From assembly GCA_964444885.1 (NCBI GenBank), contig CAYUIZ010000129.1, positions 1 through 7,940 of the forward strand: DNA of 7,940 nucleotides, read 5' to 3'. Shown here in pieces: positions 1 to 5,341 of this stretch (position 1 is the first letter of the stretch; each line of letters begins with the position of its first letter). The DNA comes from CAYRGQ01 sp964444885 (lineage in GTDB: Bacteria; Bacteroidota; Bacteroidia; Sphingobacteriales; Sphingobacteriaceae). A model generated the notes under the pieces. That model saw only the letters and a program-made list of their open reading frames with translations. It searched no databases and was not told the DNA's origin. The position numbers and the translations under genes are program-made.

Positions 1-255
1 GGCTTGTTTGTCCGCCTTGACGGCCGCCACCAGTTTACCAGCCAAGCGCAGGCCCAGGACATCAGCTACCTCTTTGTCGATGCCAATATCCGCTACCGGA
101 TCAACCGTTGGCGCACGGACGTGGAGCTGGACCTCGCCAACCTCACCAACATCCGATCGTACGAAACCTACGCCTTATCGGCCAATAATTTTAGCTACAG
201 CCACTATACCCTCCGTGGCACGATGGCGGTGTTGAAAGCGACGTTTAGCCTGTAA
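1..255 (+). CDS. TonB-dependent receptor-like outer-membrane beta-barrel, C-terminal fragment
   Basis: This is the last 84 codons of a gene that starts before the window, read in frame 1 to a TAA at 253-255. The residues show alternating polar and hydrophobic strands (for example DVELDLANLTNIRSYETY, then SYSHYTLRGTMAVLKATFSL at the end). The 'DLxLxNLTN' strand, followed by a serine/tyrosine-rich extracellular loop and a final strand ending in a phenylalanine two residues from the C-terminus, is typical of the last barrel strands of Bacteroidota TonB-dependent receptors and related outer-membrane beta-barrel proteins. The plug domain and TonB box lie outside the window, so substrate and exact subfamily cannot be stated. 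Two lipoprotein genes follow downstream in the same direction. Confidence 0.72.
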   Translation, partial: GLFVRLDGRHQFTSQAQAQDISYLFVDANIRYRINRWRTDVELDLANLTNIRSYETYALSANNFSYSHYTLRGTMAVLKATFSL

Positions 256-320
256 ATTTGCCCGGCTTTCAACGGTTACGAAATCTTGAAGGTATCGCGA
301 AAACAAAAAAATAGCTTTTT

Positions 321-352
321 ATTTGCTTTGCTCGCCAGTAAGTCGTCTCTTT
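321..352 (+). promoter_or_regulatory. possible Bacteroidota-type promoter before the lipoprotein genes
   Basis: A TTTG at 321-324 (-33-like) is followed after 20 bases by TCTCTTTG at 345-352, which matches the TAnnTTTG -7 consensus except for one base. It would start transcription near 358, about 45 bases before the ATG at 402. The surrounding stretch 256-401 is AT-rich non-coding sequence with no strong terminator for the receptor gene. The match is imperfect and could arise by chance. Confidence 0.3.
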
Positions 353-401
353 GTTACAGAACCCATGCGCTAGCATATTAGTATTCACTAACCAGTATGA
401 T

Positions 402-566
402 ATGAAAAGTTTAAGCCGGTTCGCCATTGCGGTATGGTCGCTCCTTTTTCTTTTTGCTTGCTTGTCCTGCAATAAGGGCGAGGTCGATGGCCCGCCTACG
501 CTACATAACGTTATTCATTTTGACTTCAATTCGAACAGACAAATGGTTTACAATATTGTACCTTAA
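402..566 (+). CDS. very small putative lipoprotein (54 aa)
   Basis: This short reading frame starts MKSLSRFAIAVWSLLFLFAC: a basic N-terminus, then a hydrophobic segment at about residues 7-19, then cysteines at 20 and 23. Either LFA|C20 or LS|C23 could serve as a lipobox, so a lipoprotein anchored in the outer or inner membrane is plausible. The mature part would be only about 30 residues, without a recognisable domain. The frame is open further upstream to 351, but the residues before Met18 of that longer version do not resemble a signal peptide, so I chose 402. It ends 11 bases before the next lipoprotein ATG, which suggests co-transcription. It could be a genuine small lipoprotein or the surviving 5' end of a truncated gene; the 3' half is AT-rich compared with its neighbours. 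Confidence 0.45.
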   Translation: MKSLSRFAIAVWSLLFLFACLSCNKGEVDGPPTLHNVIHFDFNSNRQMVYNIVP

Positions 567-577
567 ATTTTAGCGTA

Positions 578-1087
578 ATGAAAAAGACGATTTTTCCCTG
601 CATGGTTATTCTAGCGTTGTTGCTAGGATGCAAGAAGACTGAGCCGACGGATGGGGTTTTTATTCATACGTCGATTGAATTCAGCGTCGTCGATGCCGAC
701 GGCAACGACTTGCTCGATCCGCGGACGGAACACAGCATCAATCCGGCCGACATCAGGATTTATTACCTGAAAGAAGGCAAGCTGGAGGAAGTCTATGACT
801 CGCGGCTGGACGATCCGCGCAATTTTTCCATCCGTGCGCCCGGGCAGTATGCCGGACCCGATACCGGCTATCGCATGCGGGTGATTGTTAACAGTCCGGA
901 AAGCATAACCGGCTCGTCGGAGACCCATATTCAATGGGGGGAATTAGGCAGGGATATCATACATGCCGAATTCAGAGGAAGCCCTTCTTTTTCGGTTCTT
1001 ATGGTCAACAAAGTTTGGCTCAATGGCGATGCCATTTGGGATCTCGACAAAGAAGTAAGCGATGCGCATTTTACCCTAGTGAAGTAA
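578..1087 (+). CDS. lipoprotein of unknown function (169 aa)
   Basis: The protein begins with a clear type II signal peptide: MKK, a hydrophobic core at residues 5-16, and a lipobox LLG|C with the lipidated cysteine at 18, followed by KKTEPTDG. The mature domain of about 150 residues is rich in beta-type sequence, for example IEFSVVDADGNDLLDP (about residues 33-48), ADIRIYYLKEGKLEEVY (57-73) and YRMRVIVN (98-105). This looks like a compact beta-sandwich lipoprotein of a kind often seen in Bacteroidota near outer-membrane receptors, but I cannot name the family and assign no function. No catalytic motif is visible. The position after the receptor end and the small lipoprotein suggests a cell-envelope role. 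ATG 578 is the only start that gives an intact signal peptide. Confidence 0.85.
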   Translation: MKKTIFPCMVILALLLGCKKTEPTDGVFIHTSIEFSVVDADGNDLLDPRTEHSINPADIRIYYLKEGKLEEVYDSRLDDPRNFSIRAPGQYAGPDTGYRMRVIVNSPESITGSSETHIQWGELGRDIIHAEFRGSPSFSVLMVNKVWLNGDAIWDLDKEVSDAHFTLVK

Positions 1088-1124
1088 CGCGGGCATGGTG
1101 TGCTCTCCCTGAAATATAACATCC

Positions 1125-1158
1125 TTTGCGCAAAAAACTAATATTTTTAGTAATTTTG
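1125..1158 (+). promoter_or_regulatory. Bacteroidota-type promoter for the radical SAM gene
   Basis: TTTG at 1125-1128 is followed after 22 bases by TAATTTTG at 1151-1158, a full match to the TAnnTTTG -7 consensus. The spacing is slightly longer than usual. The -7 element ends only four bases before the ATG at 1163, so transcription would begin at or within a few bases of the start codon, giving a leaderless or nearly leaderless mRNA. No Shine-Dalgarno sequence fits between them. Confidence 0.55.
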
Positions 1159-1162
1159 CGCA

Positions 1163-2233
1163 ATGGATCACGTACAGAACAGCGAATATTTCAAAGGCCG
1201 GGGCGCGCAGGTGAATACGCACAACCGCTTTGCCAAGCTCCGGTACACGGCAGAGCACATCGAAGGATTGGACGAGCCTTTCCTCGAGAACACGCAGACC
1301 GAGCTGATCGATGAATTTCCCAAAAAAGTCATCAGCGTGAGCGATAGTCCTGACCTGTCGTTTATGTATTCGGTCAATCCCTACCAGGGCTGCGAGCACG
1401 GGTGCATTTATTGCTACGCACGCAACGCCCATGAGTATTGGGGCTACAGCGCTGGGCTCGATTTCGAGCGCAAGATCATCGTGAAGCGCAACGTCGCGGA
1501 AGTACTGGAGCGCCAATTCAACCATAAGTCCTACCAACCGGCGACCATCATGCTCTCGGGCAATACGGATTGCTACCAGCCCATCGAGCGCAAGCTAAAA
1601 TTGACCCGCACGATACTCGAGGTGATGCTCAAATACCGTCATCCGGTAGGTGTCATCAGCAAAAACAACCTGATTTTGCGGGATATGGACCTGCTGCGCG
1701 AGTTGGCCCAATTGCAGCTCGTCAGCGTGGCCGTGACATTAAATTCCCTCAATGAAGAGCTGCGGCAGAAGATGGAACCCCGAACGGTGACGGCCCAAGG
1801 CCGGCTGAAGGTGATGGAAAAACTCGCCCATGCCGGCGTCCCGGTGATGCTGATGTGCGCACCCATCATCCCGGGGCTGAATAGCGAGGAGATGCCCGCG
1901 TTGATCAAAGCGGCGGCGGACCACGGCGCACGGACGGCCTCCTATACGATCGTGCGGCTCAACGGCGCCATCGGCGGCATCTTCACGGACTGGGTGCACA
2001 AATCCTATCCCGACCGGGCGGAGAAGGTGCTGAACGGCATCGCGGCTTGCCATGGCGGGCGGCTCAACGACAGCCAGTGGGGCCGGCGCATCCGTGGCGA
2101 TGGGCAATTGGCTGATAGCATCCGGCAATTGTTCAAGATGGCCGTCCGTAAATACATGCCCGGCGAGGGAATCCCGCCCTTGCGCACGGATTTGTTCGCC
2201 CCGATCAGGGGCAAGCAGACGTCGTTATTTTGA
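1163..2233 (+). CDS. PA0069/SplB-like radical SAM protein
   Basis: This 356-residue protein carries the radical SAM iron-sulfur motif CEHGCIYC, with cysteines at 77, 81 and 84. It follows the SVNPYQGC lead-in and is followed by YARNAHEYWGY, a signature of the COG1533 (SplB-related) group called PA0069 or Rv2578c family. The rest of the partial TIM barrel follows: IMLSGNTDCYQPIE (about 129-142), a conserved beta strand with VGVISKNNLILRD (162-174), SVAVTLNSLNEELRQKMEPR (188-207) and the APIIPGLN loop (233-240). Family members should use a 4Fe-4S cluster to cleave S-adenosylmethionine reductively in the cytoplasm. Despite the relation to spore photoproduct lyase, the substrate of this branch is not known to me and no DNA-repair function is claimed. 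The length is normal for the family. ATG 1163 is chosen because of the promoter directly upstream. The gene is followed by a GC-rich hairpin before the rhomboid gene. Confidence 0.93.
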   Translation: MDHVQNSEYFKGRGAQVNTHNRFAKLRYTAEHIEGLDEPFLENTQTELIDEFPKKVISVSDSPDLSFMYSVNPYQGCEHGCIYCYARNAHEYWGYSAGLDFERKIIVKRNVAEVLERQFNHKSYQPATIMLSGNTDCYQPIERKLKLTRTILEVMLKYRHPVGVISKNNLILRDMDLLRELAQLQLVSVAVTLNSLNEELRQKMEPRTVTAQGRLKVMEKLAHAGVPVMLMCAPIIPGLNSEEMPALIKAAADHGARTASYTIVRLNGAIGGIFTDWVHKSYPDRAEKVLNGIAACHGGRLNDSQWGRRIRGDGQLADSIRQLFKMAVRKYMPGEGIPPLRTDLFAPIRGKQTSLF

Positions 2234-2249
2234 GCCTAGGGTGATATCG

Positions 2250-2284
2250 GCCGCGCCAAAACACGGCGGGGCTGGGATATTTTT
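2250..2284 (+). terminator. weak terminator candidate after the radical SAM gene, overlapping a -7-like element
   Basis: GCCGCGCC (2250-2257) can pair with GGCGGGGC (2265-2272), with one mismatch and a seven-base loop. A short T run (2280-2284) comes eight bases later, farther than in a standard intrinsic terminator. The same T run forms TATTTTTG at 2278-2285, a full TAnnTTTG match that could serve as the -7 box of the rhomboid gene, though no good -33 element lies at the right distance. Both readings are weak. Confidence 0.3.
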
Positions 2285-2309
2285 GCTACCTTACACGCCG
2301 TTTTAAAAA

Positions 2310-2939
2310 ATGCACATGCAACAATACCTCATTCAGATGCCGGTCGCAAGCCTCATCTTTGCCTTCACGATCGTCACCAGCATCTACGCCTTCTCCAACC
2401 CGCATCTCTTCGGCCGGTTTATGCTCCATCCGTATAGCGTCAGCCGGCGACACAAGACGTATACGGTACTGACGAGTGGCCTGATTCATCGCGATTGGAT
2501 GCACTTGCTCTTCAATATGCTTACTTTTTATTTCTTTGGATTTCCATTGGAGGCGTTGCTGGCCAGCTTGAGCAGCTGGGGGCACTTGCAGTTCGCATTG
2601 ATTTACCTGGCGGGATTGACGCTGAGCGATGTGACGACCATCTTTAAACACAAGAATAATATATCGTATTATAGTCTAGGCGCGTCAGGCGCTATCTGCG
2701 CCGTGCTGTTTAGCTTTATCCTGTTCCAGCCTAAGATGATGCTGGGCATTTTCTTTATCATCCCCATGCCGGCTTGGATATTTGGCATCCTGTTCCTGGC
2801 CTATTGCTGGTGGGCGGCCAAACAAGCGCCCAACGGGATCAATCACGACGCCCATTTCTATGGCGCTGTCGTGGGGCTCGCACTGACCATCCTGTTTTAC
2901 CCCGGTGTCATCAACCACTTCATCCAGCAGTTCAGTTAG
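2310..2939 (+). CDS. rhomboid family intramembrane serine protease
   Basis: This 209-residue polytopic membrane protein has about six transmembrane segments. The rhomboid catalytic dyad is present: Ser126 in GASGA (124-128) and His182 in HDAHFYGAVVG (179-189). The HRDWMHLLFNM segment (60-70) supplies His65 and Asn69, which in the family help form the oxyanion hole at the end of helix 2. The L1-loop region lies before it, at about 30-50. Rhomboids cut transmembrane or membrane-near segments of other membrane proteins inside the lipid bilayer; the substrate here is unknown. Length and architecture fit the basic six-helix bacterial form without an extra helix or cytoplasmic domain. ATG 2310 is followed by a second in-frame ATG two codons later, which could also be used. 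The gene sits alone between the radical SAM and symporter genes, so context gives no hint of the target. Confidence 0.94.
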   Translation: MHMQQYLIQMPVASLIFAFTIVTSIYAFSNPHLFGRFMLHPYSVSRRHKTYTVLTSGLIHRDWMHLLFNMLTFYFFGFPLEALLASLSSWGHLQFALIYLAGLTLSDVTTIFKHKNNISYYSLGASGAICAVLFSFILFQPKMMLGIFFIIPMPAWIFGILFLAYCWWAAKQAPNGINHDAHFYGAVVGLALTILFYPGVINHFIQQFS

Positions 2940-3054
2940 CACGCCACACGACAGGCAAGGTTTGGTGTTTTCCGGACACGAAGGTAAAGGATTGGGGAAT
3001 AGTGCGCTGTGTTTCCAGGGGCGAGTTTTCGGCAGGAATTTGCCCGCTATACTA

Positions 3055-3084
3055 TTGATTTTATCCAATTAATAATTACATTCG
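3055..3084 (+). promoter_or_regulatory. possible promoter for the sodium/sugar symporter gene
   Basis: TTG at 3055-3057 is followed after 19 bases by TACATTCG at 3077-3084, one base off the TAnnTTTG -7 consensus. The start would fall near 3090, leaving a leader of about 50 bases before ATG 3141. The rest of the 2940-3140 spacer shows no gene and no convincing terminator. Confidence 0.35.
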
Positions 3085-3140
3085 CTCCGTTATGGAGCTC
3101 AGCCAGCTACTGGTCAAACAATAAACCAAAACGGATAGAC

Positions 3141-4802
3141 ATGCTAGCGTTACAAGACTATATTGTATTCCTTTCGTATTTCGTAATTATTGCCGTCTAC
3201 GGCTTTTGGATTTATTACCGCAAGCGAGCGGCCGAGGTAAACACGAAAGATTATTTCCTAGCGGAAGGATCTTTGACCTGGTGGGCCATCGGCGCGTCGT
3301 TAATCGCGTCCAATATATCAGCGGAGCAGTTTATCGGCATGAGTGGCGACGGCTTTAAGCTCGGGCTGGCCATAGCCGCATACGAGTGGCTGGCGGCGGC
3401 CACGTTGATTATCGTCGCTATTTACTTCATCCCGGTGTATCTCAAGAATAAGATATACACCATGCCGCAGTTTCTAAGCCAGCGCTATAACGGTACGGTG
3501 AGTATCATTATGGCCGTGTTCTGGTTGTTGCTTTACGTTGTCGTCAACCTGACGTCCATCCTGTATCTTGGCGCGCTTGCCATTTCGGCCATCTCGGGCA
3601 TCGATTTTACGGTGTGTATGTATGCGCTGGCGGTATTCGCTATTTTCATCACCCTGGGCGGGATGAAAGTGATCGGGTATACGGACGTAATCCAGGTTTT
3701 TGTGCTGATACTCGGCGGATTAGCGACAACCTATTTGGCGCTGAACATGGTGTCTGACCACTTCAATACGTCGGGCGTGTGGAATGGGCTGAAGCTCCTG
3801 CATAGCGAAGCGCCCACCCATTTTGATATGATCTTTGACAAGGACCACGAGCATTACATCAGCCTGCCTGGGCTTTCCATACTCGTGGGCGGGATGTGGA
3901 TTGTCAACCTCAACTATTGGGGCTGTAACCAATACATCACGCAACGGGCGCTGGGCGCCGACTTGAAGACCGCCCGAAACGGGATTCTGTTCGCCGCGTT
4001 CCTCAAGATGCTGATGCCTATCATCGTGGTATTGCCCGGCATCGCGGCGTGGGTGCTGTATCAGCAAGGCTATTTCCAAACCGAGATGCTGGAAGAAGGT
4101 GCCGTGCGCCCCGACAAAGCGTATCCCGTATTGCTTAACCTGTTGCCCGTAGGCCTGAAAGGATTGTCGTTTGCCGCGCTGACGGCTGCGGTTGTCGCCT
4201 CGCTTGCCGGCAAATCGAATAGTATCGCCACGATTTTTTCCCTTGATATCTACAAAAAGTTGCTGGTGAAGGATGCGAGCGAACGCACGCTGGTGAATGT
4301 GGGCAAGGTTACGATCGTGGTCACGATGATCTTGGCGGTTGTCATCGCACCGCATTTGGGTATCGAAAAAGGCGGGTTCCAGTACATTCAGGAATACACG
4401 GGCTTTGTGTCGCCAGGCATCTTTGCGATGTTCCTGCTCGGCTTCTTCTGGAAGAAAACGACCTCCAACGCGGCGCTCTTTGCGACGATAGGCGGGTTCC
4501 TCATGTCGGTTGTCCTTAAGTTCCTTCCGCTGTGGATGGACTTGTCGTTCCTGTATCCCATGGGCTTTGCTGTGCCGAATGCCAGCGGCGTCTACGAGAT
4601 ACCGTTCATCGATCGCATGGGCTTCGTCTTCTTGTTCTGCGTGCTGGGCATGTTTATCATCAGCATGATCGAAACCAAGCGGGGTGTAACACCCAAAGGA
4701 CTAGAAGTCGACTCCAAGATGTTCCGGGTGCACACCTCATTTTTGGTGGGTACGATCATCATTGTTGGCATGCTCGTGGCTATTTACACGATTTTCTGGT
4801 AA
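3141..4802 (+). CDS. SGLT-type sodium/sugar symporter (SSS family)
   Basis: This 553-residue integral inner-membrane transporter has about 14 hydrophobic segments and aligns by eye, almost end to end, with the Vibrio sodium/galactose transporter vSGLT. The signature GASLIASNISAEQFIGMSG (51-69) is present. Residues that bind sugar in vSGLT are conserved: Asn58, Gln63, Glu82, Asn256, Lys289 and Gln417, as is the inner-gate Tyr259 in NLNYWGCNQY. Asp182 in TDVIQVF is also kept. These suggest sodium-driven uptake of a hexose such as galactose or glucose. In the Na2 sodium site Ser354 is conserved, but the neighbouring serine of vSGLT (Ser364) is Ala353. The reading frame is open upstream to an ATG at 3009, but those 44 residues have no counterpart in the family and span the promoter candidate, so ATG 3141 is preferred. 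No sugar-degrading genes lie beside it. Confidence 0.95.
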   Translation: MLALQDYIVFLSYFVIIAVYGFWIYYRKRAAEVNTKDYFLAEGSLTWWAIGASLIASNISAEQFIGMSGDGFKLGLAIAAYEWLAAATLIIVAIYFIPVYLKNKIYTMPQFLSQRYNGTVSIIMAVFWLLLYVVVNLTSILYLGALAISAISGIDFTVCMYALAVFAIFITLGGMKVIGYTDVIQVFVLILGGLATTYLALNMVSDHFNTSGVWNGLKLLHSEAPTHFDMIFDKDHEHYISLPGLSILVGGMWIVNLNYWGCNQYITQRALGADLKTARNGILFAAFLKMLMPIIVVLPGIAAWVLYQQGYFQTEMLEEGAVRPDKAYPVLLNLLPVGLKGLSFAALTAAVVASLAGKSNSIATIFSLDIYKKLLVKDASERTLVNVGKVTIVVTMILAVVIAPHLGIEKGGFQYIQEYTGFVSPGIFAMFLLGFFWKKTTSNAALFATIGGFLMSVVLKFLPLWMDLSFLYPMGFAVPNASGVYEIPFIDRMGFVFLFCVLGMFIISMIETKRGVTPKGLEVDSKMFRVHTSFLVGTIIIVGMLVAIYTIFW

Positions 4803-4821
4803 GCTCAGCTTAGGTTGGTAT

Positions 4822-4908
4822 GTCCCAAGGCGGTGCCTTGGATTGGGATGGCTGCCCTGACAGGCGACTTGGCTAGGCTTGTTGCTGCGGCGTCCCAAGG
4901 CGGCGCCT
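4822..4908. repeat. 17-bp direct repeat pair, first copy forming a hairpin
   Basis: GTCCCAAGGCGGTGCCT at 4822-4838 recurs at 4892-4908 with a single change (T to C), 70 bases apart. In the first copy CCAAGGC (4825-4831) pairs perfectly with GCCTTGG (4835-4841) around a three-base loop. The second copy diverges after GCCT and loses part of the arm. No T run follows, so this is not a clear terminator for the symporter gene. Just upstream, TAAGCT-C-AGCTTA (4800-4812) is a separate 13-base palindrome that includes the symporter stop codon. Copies of such a repeat elsewhere in the genome are likely but cannot be seen here. Confidence 0.65.
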
Positions 4909-4914
4909 CCGGCT

Positions 4915-4978
4915 CTAGACCTACGACTCCCGACTTACGACTAAAGACTTACGACTTACGACTGTTCGACTTACGACT
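4915..4978. repeat. degenerate heptanucleotide tandem array (nnnGACT)
   Basis: Nine units in nearly perfect seven-base register: CTAGACC, TACGACT, CCCGACT, TACGACT, AAAGACT, TACGACT, TACGACT, GTTCGACT (eight bases) and TACGACT. TACGACT occurs five times, starting at 4922, 4936, 4950, 4957 and 4972; the first four are in the same phase and the last is shifted by one base. The array lies about 35 bases upstream of the metE promoter candidate and is unlikely to be coding. Confidence 0.85.
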
Positions 4979-5012
4979 CCTAATTCGGGTGGCTCTCGTT
5001 CGTAAGTTCAAT

Positions 5013-5048
5013 TATTTTTGGGACTGTCAAACCTATTCGCGATATTTG
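5013..5048 (+). promoter_or_regulatory. promoter region of the metE riboswitch transcript
   Basis: Two overlapping readings exist. TATTTTTG at 5013-5020 fully matches the TAnnTTTG -7 consensus but has no clear -33 element; it would start transcription near 5026. Alternatively, its TTTG (5017-5020) is the -33 element and GATATTTG (5041-5048), one base off consensus, is the -7 element, with a 20-base spacer. That start would be near 5053, exactly where helix P1 of the riboswitch begins. The second reading fits the RNA architecture better. Confidence 0.5.
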
Positions 5049-5053
5049 GCGCA

Positions 5054-5154
5054 GCTTATAGAGAAAGGCAGAGGGAATGGACCCGATGAAGCCTTAGCAA
5101 CCTGTTGCTTGACAAGGTGCTACATTCTATCCGCCATTGGCGGAAAAGATAAGC
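5054..5154 (+). promoter_or_regulatory. SAM-I (S-box) riboswitch aptamer upstream of metE
   Basis: The stretch contains the S-box conserved blocks in order. Helix P1 is GCTTAT (5054-5059) with ATAAGC (5149-5154). P2 is AAGGC (5065-5069) with GCCTT (5091-5095), enclosing GAGGGAATGGACCCGATGAA with the kink-turn GATGA (5085-5089). The core GCAACC follows at 5097-5102. P3 is bounded by ACCT and AGGTGC (5115-5120), and P4 is the hairpin CCGCC-ATT-GGCGG (5131-5143). The closing GGAAAAGATAAG completes the aptamer. S-box RNAs bind S-adenosylmethionine and lower expression of methionine or SAM synthesis genes when SAM is plentiful. The next gene is metE, which fits exactly. A reading frame running across this region (4815-5270) is an accident. 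Confidence 0.95.
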
Positions 5155-5181
5155 GGAGACACAATTTCATGTGGCTTTTCT
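5147..5181 (+). promoter_or_regulatory. alternative hairpin that competes with riboswitch helix P1
   Basis: AGATAAGC (5147-5154), which includes the 3' strand of P1, can pair with GCTTTTCT (5174-5181) with one mismatch. The helix continues as CACA (5160-5163) with TGTG (5170-5173) across a one-sided GGAGA bulge and a six-base loop. It cannot coexist with P1, as expected of a switching element. No long U tract follows, so a terminator role is doubtful. This is inferred from base pairing by eye, without energy calculation. Confidence 0.35.
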
Positions 5182-5341
5182 CTAACAGCACTCTACTTCA
5201 TATCCCGCTAGCTTCGGCTTTCAGGAATCCGCGGTTGGCCGGCGTTTGCCGTGGCCGTCAGCGCGGGTAGGGCAGTTCAGGGTTTTCCGCTGGGCAGCGT
5301 GAGGGCCAATGTGTCAAACGAATCAATAAAATAAAAAAAGG
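5155..5341 (+). other. long metE leader after the riboswitch
   Basis: There are 187 bases between the aptamer and the metE ATG. They contain a GC-rich hairpin, CCGCG (5229-5233) with CGCGG (5262-5266) and GGCC (5237-5240) with GGCC (5253-5256), and a small hairpin CGCT/AGCG (5288-5291 with 5296-5299). Neither is followed by a T run, so there is no evident intrinsic terminator. A 33-codon frame (ATG 5169, stop 5268-5270) has GGAG ten bases upstream, directly after P1; whether it is translated is unknown and it may be chance. The last 20 bases before metE are A-rich, ending in GG just before the ATG, which fits Bacteroidota initiation with little Shine-Dalgarno pairing. Confidence 0.6.

Noticed and set aside
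1076..1537. Minus-strand frame of 153 codons overlapping the radical SAM gene
   Set aside because: It is the shadow of a well-supported + strand gene with conserved cysteines; the translated sequence shows no domain or plausible start region.
1163..2233. Calling the radical SAM protein a spore photoproduct lyase
   Set aside because: The CEHGCIYCYARNAHEYWGY region fits the PA0069/Rv2578c branch, and Bacteroidota do not form endospores; only the distant superfamily relation is supported.
2940..2985. Possible terminator after the rhomboid gene (ACAC with GTGT followed by TTTT)
   Set aside because: Only four base pairs with a long loop; not distinguishable from chance.
3009..3140. N-terminal extension of the sodium/sugar symporter from an ATG at 3009
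   Set aside because: The 44 extra residues do not resemble the family N-terminus and cover the intergenic promoter candidate. The family-like N-terminus begins at 3141.
3720..4355. Minus-strand frame of 211 codons inside the symporter gene
   Set aside because: It is rich in His, Arg and Gln, as expected for the reverse complement of a hydrophobic membrane protein gene, and lacks any recognisable motif.
4915..4978. Heptamer array read as a CRISPR array
   Set aside because: The units are seven bases long without unique spacers of 25-40 bases, and no cas gene is present in the window.
4815..5270. A 151-codon + strand reading frame between the symporter and metE
   Set aside because: It runs through the heptamer array, the promoter candidate and the whole SAM-I aptamer. 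Its protein is low-complexity (repeated LRLKTYDLRL-like segments) and shows no domain. Only its last 33 codons are discussed, as a possible upstream frame.
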